Under the pieces are notes generated by a model. That model ran no database searches. It was not told the DNA's origin and worked only from the letters and a program-made list of their open reading frames with translations. 64,000 nt of DNA from Tamarix chinensis (Eukaryota; Streptophyta; Magnoliopsida; Caryophyllales; Tamaricaceae), in NCBI GenBank assembly GCA_030549775.1, contig CM060175.1, positions 108,058,688 through 108,122,687 on the forward strand. Reading direction: 5' to 3'. Below, piece by piece: positions 38,193 to 51,305 of the stretch. The translations under genes were made by a program, and so were the position numbers. How positions within the stretch are numbered: position 1 is the first letter of the stretch; the number at the start of each line of letters is the position of its first letter.

Positions 38193-41100
38193 ATGGAGGG
38201 AGATACATCAATAGTCTCAAAGGCGAGGACGGCCTTCCATTCTGCTGCAGCTAAAGCGGAGAGAGTTCTGATCGATATTAAATCCGATTTTATCAATAAT
38301 CCCGATCACCGAGGTATCCTTATCCTCTATCCTCTCCCTAAATTTAGTTTCTCTTGGATTTATGATAATTTATCGATCAATCAAAATGGTGGTAATCAAT
38401 ATTCTGATTAATGCTGTTTGAAATTCATAGATTTAGATGAAGCATCGGTTAAGATTTCGGGAAATCAACAGCCGGATGGTGAATCGCCTGGAGAGCCTGA
38501 ACTGAAGGTACATTTTGATTTGAATTGCATTATCGTATCGTTTTTATATATATCTAGGATTAGTTTGGTTATCTCATCATTTTGCGACTGCATAGTTTGT
38601 TGAAACTGGAAAGGTAGAAGTGATAGTTTATTGTGATTCTATTTGCGCTGTACAGGTGCTTTTCTTGTTGATTTGGATTGTAGAGTGACAATGTAATAGA
38701 AACGAAAACTGTGCTTTAGATATGATAGTTGTTAAATGTCATATGACTTGGAAGAGAAAATTGGCTTCTATAGAGCTAACTTGCCTTTCCGGTTATAATA
38801 AAAAGAAGTAAAGAAAAAGAAAACAGAAAGGGGACTAGAAAAAGTCGAGTGTTTCTAGATTTCCATGATTCACTTATTTGTACTTCCTTTTTTCATTTCC
38901 GCAGACTAGTGTGTCCAATGACCATCATCCATCAGTAAATTAGTAATATGAGCCATATGGCGTTATGTTCACTATCTATGCTTTACTGAATTGATCGAAA
39001 AATCAGTAACTGTTTAAGAATTCATCAGGGCATTAATGTGTTTGCCTCAGCCTAAGATTAACAATGTGTAGGATTCTAGTGAAGATAGTATCCTGTAATT
39101 GTACGTCCAGATGTGGTCTAGTAGCAACAAGTCAACACGTAGGGTTCCCTTTGTTGTTACCAAAACTGTACACTGAATTTGATCTCCATCATTAAGGTTT
39201 CCTGCATCTCATAACAAAATCTTTATGTTTTCTTTATCTTCTTTGTGAAGTGACATAAGAAAACTGAAGGATCTCTATCCTCAATATGGTTAAAACTGGC
39301 GATAGATGTTCTGCAGAACATGTTCACATCACCAGATTAGAGTGCCGCCACACCCTAAGCAAGAAGCCAAAGTCTAAAAATTGTGCTTTGGAATATTCAT
39401 TTGCCTGCTCTTAGTTTGCCCTGCTTTCCCCCCCTTTTATGTTATATAGGCAGGTCATAAATCTGCCAGAGCTGAAAACCAAAATTTCCAAGAATCTTCT
39501 CCAGACCCAGTCATTCTGATGTTCTGAATCCAATATTGATATATGCTTTAAAAAGAATCCTTGATTTGAATAAAGATTATTACTCAGCAGGATGGTTCAA
39601 GTTTGAGTGGGTAATGGCTTTGCGTTTGTATTTCTTGCGTGTTGCAATATGTGCATAAATGTTACATTCTTTTATCTCACCTTTTCATTTTCTGATAGGA
39701 TTTGAATGATGCAAAGCAATTCCGTTGGGTACCCCCCAATATAGGAATAAAGCAGGAGTGGCAAGAAAGGATAAAATATATAGCAAAGGGAAAGAAGAAC
39801 ACTGAAGATATTGAGAAGGTTGAGAGCCCCGAAATGTCTTTCCTTGTTTTTGATGAAAATATTGGCATCTACAATGAGATAGTTGCCAATGAAACAAAGG
39901 TGAGCAATCCTGTCTGATTTATTCACTGCTTGTTATGTGTTTGCATTATTTTCTTGCATTTTTCCGAGACAGAGAACTTGATGCCTAGACCTTGCTGTTG
40001 GAACATATGTGAGGGTTTTGGTATTTTTACTTCATAAAGCTGTTCAAATAGGCTTACCATGCAGCTAGTTTATTTGGATCTGTTTCAGTGAAAAGAGAAC
40101 ACGAGCTTGATGATAAACACTCGATTTTAGCAGCCAATTTCAGTTTTTTTGCCTCATACAAGTCATTGCAAAGTGACTATTTCTTTGCTGAAATTGGGTG
40201 GTTGGCCTTTTGGTATGATTTGTCATCTGCTGAAAAACATGTAGATTGCACTATCAGGTCTTAAAAAGAAAGCATTTTGGCTTAACAATTTGCCACAAGG
40301 ATGTTATATGGAATGGCATACGTGTTCTAGTGCTAGGATGCTGGCCTCGTGTTTGAATGCAGTTTTGTTTTCATTTTGGATGCTTATCTACATGCTATCA
40401 TTTTTACTTTGGTCCTTATCTATATTTATCCTTTATCATATATTCTCCTGCCCATCAAATAAGATGAGTGATGGAATAAGAAACCAGTAGCATATTTTAT
40501 CTTTTCACATGAGGTGCATATAAGGCAGTTCTTTTGAGTTGGAGGTTTAAACATAGTTCAGACCAGACAGCAACTTTTGGAGCCCCTTCTCATGTGCTGG
40601 CTAGGAAATATGGTTGGACAAAGCAAGAGAGTGATGAGAATTGTTTTTAACTGGATCGATCCCTTCTAATTGCGGAGGAATCATAAAGTCGTTTGAGTGT
40701 GTGGATGTTCATGGTGACATCTACTAGGCATTTTCCTGTCACATTCTGCAGTTCAAGCTTAAAGGCCTAGACTGAACAACATATATCATTTATTGCCCCT
40801 TCTCTATCCAAGGATGGCCTAGCTAGTTTATGTTTGAACGCTTCATTTTGATTGGCAAAACATTCCAGCTTTTGTTAGACCAGCTAAACTCTTCAAGCTT
40901 TAAATTGGATGTATGGTATTTTCAGGAGTCAGCGAGAGCTCCTTCAGCAGATTATGGTGACATTATCATCAAAGACATTATTCCTCCAGCAGCTGTGCTC
41001 AGGCAACTGGCCATAGCTTTTGAGTAAGTTTCAACTACTACTTGGTCTCCTAGTTTGGTTATTCCTTTATGCCAATAATAATATGTAAACTTATATGGAA

Positions 41101-44100
41101 GAAGAGAACATGCTGGGAAGTTCTTATTGAAATTAATACATCTTATCTTTATATTTTTTTTTGGAAGGCCTGAAAATTGTGTTTCTTGTTGATGCATATA
41201 TGTGATTGTCAGTGGTCTTTTTGTACCTTGCAATAACAGTTTAGATTTCTGTTTCTATGCCAAAATAGTTAATGTTGAATTTACATTATGTGAAGTTTAA
41301 TTTGTTATGCAATTCATTTTGTGTCTTTTCTAGGTTTGGAAGAAACTTTAAGTCAATCAAGGATCTACTCTCTTCGTCCAGAAATTCGTCACCAGTAAGG
41401 GAGAGGGCAAGCTTGAGCCTTTCTGCAGTCAAGTCATTGATGCTTCGTGAGAAGGAACACAAATTTCCATCTCAGTTTGGTGATGACGAAGTTCTGTCTT
41501 TTATTCAGTCAGTTCTTGATGCTGGTAGGAGCATATTCCATCTTTTGAATTACCTCTTCCATCAGGGCCATTTTATCTAGGTTTTATGATTGCCATCTTC
41601 TTTTGGCGATCTTTCTTCCATCATAACATCTGCAAGATATTCACAGAAGGGCTTACTCTCAGTAGGAAATTGTGCACAATCCTGGTGAGACGACCTTGCA
41701 GATCAACCTTTCCAAGAGATATCCATGGTACACCTCCTGAATCCTTTATTGCTACGCTCTCTGAAGTTATGGGAAGCTTCAAGACCATCCGGAAGATGGC
41801 AACTTTCTGGTGCAGAGTTGTTGTTGAAGTAAGTAACTGACCAAAACTATATTGCTGAAATGGAGGAAATTCATAGTGGCAAAAGCCAGTCAAGAAATAA
41901 TACATAGCTGATCTAGTTGGAAGTAAGCCCAATAGGTGTCTCAAACAGCTCTATCCTTAAGCCCAACCATCACCATGGCAATCATCCAATATCATCGTTA
42001 AGGGATAGTTCTGGAGATAGTTACTTTAGGCAATTGCTGAAGTAATGACCGAAACTATATTTGCCGAAATGAAGGAAATCTATACAGAGAAAAAGCCACC
42101 CAAGACAAGAAACATAGCTGATCTATTCTCATTCAATATCAGGATTACAGGATAGTTATGGAGATAGTTACTGTAGCCCATTTCAAGCTTATATCCAACT
42201 TTATAAAAATAATATTTTTTCTCCCTTAGTTCTGTAGCATTTCTTGATATTGCGCATCTGTAAATTCTGTGCATTATATGATTATACTGAATTAACCTCT
42301 GTACCTGTTTCTGTTTTACAGTGATACTTATTATTATCTATTATTGTTGTTGTTGTTATTATTATTTTGTTTTAGGATCAATGACAGGACTCTGAACTGT
42401 TGTCATCTAGGCAGGAAGGAAAGCTTATTTAGCAGTCTTGATCAACTAATAATTTGTCTATGAGGAAAGGATTATGTAGAGAACCATCAATATTATGATA
42501 GGTCTGCACCAATCCTTTATGAACAAAATGGATTGTAACCAGAATGCTAGGTAGCATTTGAAAGAGGAGAATCATATGCATGCTAGAAAAGCCAAGTGCA
42601 CAAAGTGGTGATGTTCTAGGCAGGGAAACAATGCCTTGAGTGGGAAGAATCAGCATGATAATAATGCATAAAGGGCTGTAAACTAGTGCACCATGTCAAA
42701 CTGAATTATCGTAGAGCTGGATGAAGAGGTGATAATTCACTTGCATGAAGTGATGAAAAATTGTCCATAAAATCATCTTTTTGTCAGAATGATTGTGTCC
42801 CTTTCAAGTTTGATGCCATTTCCTCATATATTCTCATTGGGATCACTTGATCATATTAGGCATAAGGAATACCCTTCTGATGGAAGGCGAATAGGGATTT
42901 TTTTTTGTATTACAAGTTAGAACATGGCAAGTGTAGATGTTGGATTTTTTTTTTCTTCAGTATTCTTCTGACTAGCACAAGCTTTTCTATGATTGCAGTT
43001 GAGAAGACTTTGGTTGGAAGAGCAATATCTCCCTGGAGTTCCTGCTGATGAAATTCCAGACCTGAATTTCTGCCTTCTTTTTCAGCAGATGCAGGTTATG
43101 AATTGTTGTGTTTCTAGGAAAAAGCGCCGTGCTGTAGCCACCAAGTTACTGGAATCTATATTAAAGGAAGCTGATAGATCATGTGCCTCTGAAGAGCCCA
43201 AGCATCCAAACTCAGTCCTTTATGCTAGAATAGGCATGGGTGAATTTGTTCTTCGGTTGGGAGCCCATGAGCTGGCTGACAATTTGACAATGTTAGAAAC
43301 TGGGGAACCTATTTATACTCCTGTTACACAGGTCTGACAGATACAAACTGTTAGAAGGTGGTGTTTCGAGTTTGATACTGTTGTTTCATACCTTTGCATT
43401 TGTAACTTGTAGGAAGGACTGTTGCTTACCGAAGATCTCATAAGAGAAAATGAGGAATATGTGCTACGAACGGGAAGGTTAGCAGATCTGTCACATGTCT
43501 TTTTAGTGACTCCTCATGCCTGATTACAGTGCTTATTTGATCTCTTTTCATTTTAGAGTAAATTTGGGATAGAACATAGCACTAGTCCAACAGTAGACAG
43601 TGTGCTGCAGATTCACGGCAAAATATGGTGCATAATATAGGCTTATCTACCCTGCCCTCCTTACTTGAAATGTTAGTGAGTCTTATATTGGCTGAGAATA
43701 TATCAATAGCATGTTATTACTGATAAGCTAGAAGCTAGTATGAGCTGACCAGCATTTCCTTGATGCTCATATGCATCCCTAAGTGATTATGTCTGAATAT
43801 TGTTTCTTCTTATTCTCTTTTAAGTCTTCTTTTTCTGCAGTTGTGCTGCTGGGTGCAGTCAGCTTCTGTCTGACATGCAGGCTTTCAAGGTCAGCCTGAT
43901 TTAACTTTTTATTTGTGAAATTTGTTGCTCATTCCTCATTCTGCAACATATGAGCTAGTACCACCTTTATTTATTTAATTGGGCTGAAGTTTTGTTTTCG
44001 AACTAGGCAGCAAATCCTGGTTGTATCCTTGAAGATTTTGTGAGATGGCACTCTCCTCCTGATTGGACTGAAGACGAATCCAGTTGTGAAGCCAGTGACA

Positions 44101-46482
44101 GTCTAGTTAGAGGTGAAGGGTCTTCAAGAGGTCGATTGAGTACTCGGATGCAAAAAGAAGGTCACTTTCTTGACCTTCATATACATGATCAATATTTATT
44201 TCTTTGTCACTAGTCAGCATTTTCAAATAAGTGAACCAGATGCCTTCTGTGTGAGGTCCTGGTCAGGCTGTTATTTGAAAGCATTCAAATGGCAGTTCTG
44301 AGCTTGGCTTAGCTTGATTTCTATGCAGTCGTGACTGGAGCATAATACAGGAGAATCTCCTGTAGAAGGAAATAGCTGAGTATTTTGATTTTCTGTATTT
44401 TTATGTTTTTTATTTTCTTATTTTTAGTTAGTATTTTATTATTATTTCTTACAAATGGGCTACTGCTTACAGTGTTTTCTGACACTTTCTACTGGAATAG
44501 CCCAAGTTCTGTCTCTCTTTTAGTTTAAGAAGTTAGATATTATTAGGTTGCCTTTCATGATAGTGAACTATGATAGTGTGAACTTTGTGATGGAAGCTGA
44601 AATTTTGTTACTTATATGTTCTTGAATGATGGACATCTGGCTTGCCAGCATAATAGTTACATAAAACAAAGATGTAGACTATCATTTGTCATGGGATTGT
44701 TTTGTTTACATTTGATCATTCTTATCTAGGTAATTTGTGGCGGGAACTGTGGCAAACTGCAAAGCCAGTGCCTGCTGTTCGTCAAGCGCCACTCTTTGAT
44801 GAGGATTTGGCAGTGTAAGTGGTCTGAGTCATATGTTTAATCTATCGTCGATGTAATCATTAGCTATTTTAAAAAGGGCAGCATGATGCATTTGTAGGGA
44901 GGGCATCTTGACTTATCTGGATGACATTCCACCTTCTGAGCTATTTGAACAGCTTTTCCTTTCATTGGTAAGTACTGCAGGCTGTTCCTGTCTGAAGACT
45001 GTTTTATCTGTTTTGGGGCTTATATAATGTCGGCCTGCATAATTTTTTATGAAGGTCAAGTATAATTCATGTGTTATTAGCAGTGTGTTTGACTGTCATT
45101 CTAAAAAAGGAGCTCAAGTTGGTTTAATTGCAGGATATATGTTGTGTGCAAACTTAATGTTAGTTCTTTTGTCCTGGCTGTTGAACTTGATGTCTATCCT
45201 GAAGCCATTCTCGATTTGCAAGCCTTGATTTGTTACTGAAGATACTTCTTTGAATTTGTACATAATTTGGGCCATTTTATTGTATGCTAAATGTGAGACT
45301 TTGTGTCTGCTAGCTTGGATTAGGATTTGCTCATGCTGAGAATACGCTATCTGCGGATGATAATTTGTCAAAGCTGTTCAACGAGTGTAAAGAGTACGTA
45401 GTTGCTACGTGTCAAGCCGACTCTTGGAATGAGAAACTTGATGATCTTTGCCAGGTATGTATAATATGACTAGGTATTACAAGATTGATGTAACAGATGA
45501 TCAACTTTGATGTGTTGGTAACCTAAGGCTTTGTTTGGATGAAGAATTTTACAAACTAGGAAATTTTGAAAATGATAGAATTTAAAGTGATTCACTTTTA
45601 AAATTTGACAGTTATAAATCTATTGTCTGGGTACAGAATTTTTAAATTTAATTTATTGGATATCTTTACACAGAATTTAAAAATAGTGTTTATAATACTT
45701 TTCTTATTCTATCCATAAGATTATATAAATACACTGTAAATTCAATCTGGGATTTTATTCAGAGGAGTGTTAACGTGAATTTTCAAACTTCTGAAAAGTA
45801 TTTTAATTTTTATTTTAAAATACCTAAACAAAGTATTCAGATTAGAAAAATTTATAAATTCTTTTCTGAAATGAAATTGTTTCTAAAAGTCATTCATCCG
45901 AAGTCTTGAATCTCATAGGATTTGGGATTGATGGGTAAATAGCCTGGAGTCGTATAGGCATGCCTGTCTGCTTACATGATTATATGTTGCATTGACTGAC
46001 ATCTTTCTTGATCAAATAGAACCATCGACTATTTGTTAAGTGAGAATAAAATTGTTCCTTTGAGGACGTTTTAGGAAAGAAAAATATGAATTTGACATTT
46101 TTGCATCTTCTGTACGCATTTGCTTAACTATGCGTAATTCCTTGCACAGGTATACGAGTCCGTTGAGACCATGCTAGTCCGCCCTGAGGAAGTCATGAAG
46201 ATGATACGGCAGCAGCCTGATGAAGCAAGCCAAACTGCTGATGAGCCAAAACGACGGTTCAGGAGGCTGAGGCAGATTTTCGGCGGAAAAGGTGGGGCAC
46301 CTAGTGAATCTGCACGAAAGGAGGATAAAACCTTGGAAGAGCAGAAACAAGGGCGCCAATCATTTTCCAATTTCTTCGATAGTAAGTCATCCATGTTCTC
46401 AAAGAAGCCTAAGCCTCCAAAGTTCATTCCCAGCAATGACAAACCATCCGGCCTAGATGATGGTGAATGGACAGTCGTTTGA
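38193..46482 (+). CDS. Rab3 GTPase-activating protein catalytic subunit, plant homologue (complete)
   Basis: Fourteen exons: 38193-38313, 38431-38507, 39699-39899, 40926-41023, 41334-41524, 41647-41828, 42999-43331, 43413-43477, 43841-43889, 44007-44160, 44730-44814, 44898-44967, 45314-45454, 46150-46482. All have GT-AG borders and phases agree. They total 2100 nt, 699 residues plus TGA. The hallmark is ANPGCILEDFVRWHSPPDW (residues 441-459). It is followed by LSTRMQKEGNLWRELWQTAKPVPAVRQAPLFDED, which matches the conserved C-terminal half of RAB3GAP1 proteins. In animals this subunit, with RAB3GAP2, acts on Rab3 and Rab18; the plant target is not established. The N terminus (MEGDTSIVSKARTAFHSAAAKAERV) is plant-like, and the C terminus is basic with KPPKFIPSND before DDGEWTVV. 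No signal peptide or membrane segment. It faces away from MSH5 across 20 kb of transposons. Confidence 0.92.
41836..42180. repeat. Diverged tandem duplication in Rab3GAP intron 6
   Basis: The phrase gaccaaaactatattgctgaaatggaggaaat (from 41840) recurs as gaccgaaactatatttgccgaaatgaaggaaat (from 42048). Both are followed by aaaagcca..aagaaa.acatagctgatct, and each unit ends in gatagtt.tggagatagttact. The unit is about 200 bases and the second copy is shorter. Entirely intronic. Confidence 0.75.
45527..45906. mobile_element. Probable MITE in Rab3GAP intron 13
   Basis: About 380 bases between GGCTTTGTTTGGATGAAGAA and, read from the right, AGACTTCGGATGAATGACTT. The inner flanks ATTTTACAAAC and TTTTAGAAAC also correspond. 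The GGCTTTGTTTGG start is typical of PIF/Harbinger-type MITEs. The target duplication is not clean (taa against tga). Confidence 0.5.
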
Positions 46483-46990
46483 TATTGTTTCATGTTTAAT
46501 AGCTCTATTGTAAATTATGCATAATTATTTTGGAAATTCATGGAAAATGTGCAATAGTTTTTTTTTTTTAATCATAGACAAATGAGAAAGCTTAGAATGT
46601 CCCTATGTTTAGTGCATCAGTTATTCAATACTATTTTCTTTCGAAAGACGTTATATGGCAGATTTATTTTTGGCTACTTACCGATGCGTAAGGTTAAAAC
46701 TATTGCCTCTCTATTAGAGTCCTCTCCTCTCATCTGACAACCAACTTTGAAGATTGTGCGACGATATGGGACCTGTCTGCGATACATGACATGCCTCTTG
46801 GGACAGGTTTCTTCTGCCTCTGAAAAATATGGATATTAAAAAAAAAAAAAAGAGAAAAAGAGGTCACATTTTCAAGGATCAGACATTTCCTATTCGGATT
46901 AAATTTCTGGGCATCCTCTTGGTAGGGAGAAAAATATAGACCGATGTCCTATTCAGGTGCTACATGGGCGAGTGTAAGATGCTATTTTGT
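46483..46990. other. Intergenic region between convergent Rab3GAP and the small membrane protein gene
   Basis: This holds the two 3' UTRs. A T run at 46558-46569 and an A run at 46838-46851 are the only simple features. No further exon seen. Confidence 0.5.
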
Positions 46991-47421
46991 TTATTTATGC
47001 CTGATAGTACTGTTGAAGCCCCGTCCGTTAGTTGGTTCGCGCCCAGCAATGAGATCGCTCCCCTTCTCCTTCTCTCCAATGGCCTTTTGGTCTTCATTCT
47101 CTTCATCATCGGGCTCCATATTTTTCAGAATAATTTGTGGTACCACAAAATTGGCTAAACAGTAAAATAGAAGCATTAATGCACTGCAAAACAAGAAACA
47201 GAAATTCCATCATGCTGGTGCGAAAAAGGGTAAGTGCTTACGAGGCAATGCGTTTGAAATTTCCGATTAGCATCATACAGGAAAACAAGAGCAAGCAAAT
47301 AGGGCGTAATAATGATGTAAGGAGGGGGGGGGACTAACCCTGTTTGAAGCAAGACAGTGACATCTCCTGAGCCTGCTGGTTTGGCGACACCAAGGAGCAA
47401 AGAACTATGAATAGCCGCCAT
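46991..47421 (-). CDS. Small plant single-pass membrane protein, unknown function
   Basis: Two exons on -: 47421-47339 and 47183-46991, joined GG|gttagt..tttgcag|T, giving 91 residues and stop TAA. The protein starts MAAIHSSLLLGVAKPAGSGD. It then has one hydrophobic segment (about residues 20-45, VTVLLQTG then ALMLLFYCLANFVVPQIIL), and an acidic, charged C-terminal tail (MEPDDEENEDQKAIGEKEKG..). I recall similar short plant proteins with a ..ANFVVP.. segment but cannot name a function. The start was chosen because the M-A-A-I context precedes the conserved part. An upstream in-frame extension exists (to 47676) but is low in protein character. It is convergent with Rab3GAP, 508 bases apart. 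Confidence 0.75.
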
Positions 47422-48049
47422 AGGCTTGGGCTTTAGAGGTGGTTGTGAAATAATAAAATTATTATGCCTATGCTTAAACTTATTGTAGTGGATTCCATTA
47501 TAGCCTCCTGAGAGCCAACACAGGTTAATCGGCTCAACTCTATGCAGTTGCCCGTGCCGTTTTGGCGAGATTGAGTGAGTAGCAGGAAACTGGGAATCGA
47601 CGCACTTCATGGAGAATGAATTTAGAGAGACAGCTGTGAGTTCAGTGTCCCGAATGAAAAGTAGATAATGCAGCAAACTTGGAGGTCTAATATTGTTTGG
47701 CTACGATGGATTGGAGCAGCAAGTTATCATTATATCCTTGGTTTTTAACCGCCTGCGCGGTTGATATACATTGCGCGGGCCGGCTTTGAGATATTATATT
47801 GCTCTTTTTGGTCTGCCTATAATGCCTCCAAAATGTTCATTTAGCCCAAAATCCATTAACGACCCTTATATATCTGAAAATTCGGACTTTGTTTGTCGCT
47901 AGTAGCCTATCAATACATAGAAAGTAGCTGTTATTTGGCGATCTTATATTTATTGTGCAAAAAATATTTGTGTAGTAAATACTGATTTTATCCTTTATCA
48001 TTGTTGACCGTCGGTGGCTTATTTTTGACTGACACTTCATTTATTTTTT
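47422..48049. other. Upstream of the small gene and left flank of the MULE
   Basis: This should contain the promoter of the small membrane protein gene (minus strand). From about 47720 a GC-rich palindromic word (accgcctgcgcggttga) and then AT-rich sequence lead into the MULE. The left terminus of the MULE could not be fixed here. Confidence 0.4.
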
Positions 48050-48135
48050 GACCAACAATTCCTCTCTCACTATCTTCTCTCTGTCTCTCTGGTGCAAACT
48101 CTCCTCTGAGAGAAGAGATTTCAAGCAACAACAAG
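48050..48135 (+). promoter_or_regulatory. Putative non-coding first exon (5' UTR) of the PMD gene
   Basis: A pyrimidine-rich leader (cctctctcactatcttctctctgtctctct) ends in caacaag|gtaagt at 48135/48136, a good donor. The next good acceptor, tgaaattcag at 49677-49686, sits exactly before the ATG at 49687. A leader intron of about 1.55 kb is therefore likely. This rests on splice signals only. Confidence 0.4.
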
Positions 48136-48249
48136 GTAAGTTTAATTTTTTAATTTTAATTTATAATTTATAATATATAATTATCTGTAAGTATAATTTT
48201 TTTTATTAATTAGATCCGGTAAGTAAAATTTTTTTGTTGAGATCAATAA

Positions 48250-48470
48250 ATCTGGTAGGTTTTGGCAAAATGCACCGAAAGAAGGGGCGGGTTTCGGCAA
48301 AATGGACCGAAGGGAGGGAGGGCTTTCGGCAAAATCAACCGAAGGTAGGCTGGGTTTCGACTAATTTTGCCGATGTGAGGGTGCGGATTCAGTATTTTTT
48401 TGCCGATGCGGAGGTCTTGCTTCGGCAAATCGTGCCGATTCCCGGGACGAATTCGAGCCTCGCTAGGGTT
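48250..48470. repeat. Left sub-terminal palindrome cluster of the MULE
   Basis: Successive units read TTTTGGCAAAATGCACCGAA, TTCGGCAAAATGGACCGAA, TTCGGCAAAATCAACCGAA, then gactaattttgccgatg, tttttttgccgatg and cttcggcaaatcgtgccga. Each is an imperfect palindrome around CGGCAA/TTGCCG, spaced about 30-40 bases apart and separated by GGG-rich linkers. The same core fills the right side of the element. Confidence 0.75.
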
Positions 48471-48489
48471 TCGCTTAATAATAATTTGT

Positions 48490-49020
48490 TAATTATAATT
48501 TATTTTAATAATATATTTTGATTATGGTTAATTGATTAATTTTAGAAAATATATTTTTAGATTTATTATACTATAATATTTGAATTAAATCTAGGTTTTA
48601 GTAAATTATCTTTCTATTATAGGATTTTAGTTATTTTTAGGATGTAAAATTATATATAATAATTATAGTTTATTAATAATATTAATTGTACTCCAATATT
48701 CTAATTAAATATAGGTTTGGTAAATTATATCTTTATTCTTTAGTTTTGGTTATTTGTAGGATATATAATTATATATATTAATTATGGTTTATTAATTATA
48801 TTGATTATGCACTAATATTTTAACTAAATATAGGTTCGGTAAATTATCTCTCTATTGTAGGGTATTGGCTATTTTTGGGATATGTAATTATTTATATTAA
48901 TTATGTTTTATTAATTATAATAATTATGCTCTCATAATTTAATTAAATATAGGTTTGGTAAATTATCTCTCTATTCTAGGGTATTGGCTATATCTTTGAA
49001 GTGTAATTTGTATATATTAA
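48490..49020 (+). repeat. Four tandem repeats of about 119 bases in the PMD leader intron
   Basis: The phrase (c/a)taggttt.gtaaattat recurs at 48591, 48711, 48830 and 48949, a spacing of 119-120 bases. Each is followed by ctttattctagg-like words, a ggtattggctattttt phrase and attatg.tttattaattat. Copies drift in sequence but keep the period. Confidence 0.85.
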
Positions 49021-49686
49021 TTGAGGTGTATTAATGATATTTGTTAATTATAGATTTTAATTATGGTTAAGTTGATTAAATTTGTTTATTATGTTTATAT
49101 ATTTGTTAATATTTTGTTAATTATGTTATTGTATTATCTATATATGATTAGATGTTTATTAGATTTATTTATATTTTCATTAAATATGTTAAATATCGTT
49201 ATGTGATAGGGATTATTGGTGAATGTTTTTAATTATATTGATAGGATAATAGGTTAGATTTGTTTAATATTTTTGTTAAATGTATTTATAATAGATAAAA
49301 TATGTTTATATTTGAATTATATTTAATTATGTTGCTAATTTTTATGGAATATATTTGGATAACTCTGGTTGGATTATTAAAAAAAAGATGAGGACATACC
49401 ATAATTAAGTATACTTTAGTTGTTATATTATACTAAACTCCTACTAGTAAGTAATACAAATATTGTTGATATATTTAATGAATAAAGTAGAGGATTAATG
49501 TAAGAGATTGTATTTGAGTTATATGGTTGGGTATACAGATCTCTTTGGCTATCATAATATGGGTTGATATTTATTAATGATATTAATTTCATGTATGTAA
49601 TTAGGTTTTATTTATGTTATCACGTATTACCTTCAATTCATATATATAATTAAAATTGACTTTATGCATTTATTATTGAAATTCAG

Positions 49687-51260
49687 ATGAGTCGCAGACA
49701 AGACAATGTAGTAGATAGAACCGATGGTGGTCATGTGACTGCTTCTGCACGACGTAACAGAACTACTACTGAGCTACCTGCGCCAATGGCTCGTTTGAGA
49801 AATTTCGGCAGGAGTATTACCAAAGGATTACGACGAGGTAAGAAATCTGAAGAACAAGAACCGGAAGAAGCATCAAAACAACAAGAATATGCAGAAGTTC
49901 CCGAAGAACCAAGGTCTAGTCAACAAGGTCATAAATTTCCATCATTTCCAGACTATGCAGGTCGTCCATCATTTGTGGCTGATGTTGGCACTATGGGGTT
50001 TGGAGGGTACGTAGGTTTGGGGGTAGGAGGTCCGGGGTTTGGAGGTTCTAGGGTTGGAGGTTCTGGGTATGGAGGTTCTGGGGTTAGAGGTTCTGGGTAT
50101 GGAGGTTATGCGGTTGGAGGTTCTGGGGTTGGAGGTGCTGCCGTGCTGGGTATGGAGGTTCTACGGTTGGAGGTTCAAGGTACGAAGGTTCCGAGTCAGG
50201 AGGTTTTCCATTTCCTACAGAATATATAGATTTTCTTACCTCACTGGCGCAACCTGCTATGGGAGGAGGAGGAGGAGGAGGAGGAGGAGGAGCATCATCA
50301 TCGAATTTTGTGCATAATGATGAGGAGGAGGAGAAGGAGGAGGAGGAGGAGGATAGAGATCATCATGATAGGGATGCTGGTGACACTAGTGAAGATAAAG
50401 AGAGTATACAATTAAAGGATGAATGGTACTTGCTTGGGCCATGTCCTGGAGGTCCAATAATTCCTGATTTGATTCATAGCTTTGGCGGTCACACAGCTTT
50501 AGGTTTATGGTTAGGAAATGTAAGTTTAACATATTCATTATTTCTTAATTATTATTTTATATGTAATCAATCATATATATGCATTACATTTGCTTATTGT
50601 ATTGATCAGGATCGGGGTTGTCCTAAGATCCACACGAGGCAGGAGGTTTTAATAAGTTTTCTAGGAAGCGTCAATGATAGGATGTTCGCTTTGATATGAT
50701 GAACAATATTATCACACCTTCCATCCTGCACATTTGAGTATGTGAACGTGCCGCTTATTTCAGCATTTATTGGTCGATGACAACCAGACACTAATAGCTT
50801 TCATATGCCATGGAGGGAGATGACAATCACTCTTTTAGATGTACATCGTATATTAGGGCTACGAGTTGATGGTCATCCATTACATTTGGACATGATAGCG
50901 GATACGCGTGGGAAAATGATTGGTGCAATGGGTGCCTTATTTGGGATGGAGGAAATGTAAGTGAATGAAGTCACTCGAAAGGGCGGGCTTCCATTTAAAT
51001 GGCTGCATACTGGTTAGGAGACGAGGAAAAAGCGATCGGGTATATATTATGGTTGATCGACTTATCGTTATTTGTCGATAAGACGGTTGATAAAGTTAAT
51101 CCATACTTTATCATTTTTCTTCAAGATCTTAGTCGGGTTGAAGGTTATGCATGGGGTGCAGCTACACTTACTTTTTTATATCGACAACTTGGTATGGCTT
51201 CTAGAGCCGACGCTGCTCAAATGTCTAGATGCATGACTCTATTACAGGTAATTTTATAAT

Positions 51261-51305
<45 letters not shown>

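Noticed and set aside
47176..47676. 166-codon minus-strand ORF read as a single-exon protein
   Set aside because: Only residues from MAAIHSS to VLLQTG look protein-like. The rest crosses a good GT donor at 47338 into intron sequence, so the two-exon model is preferred.
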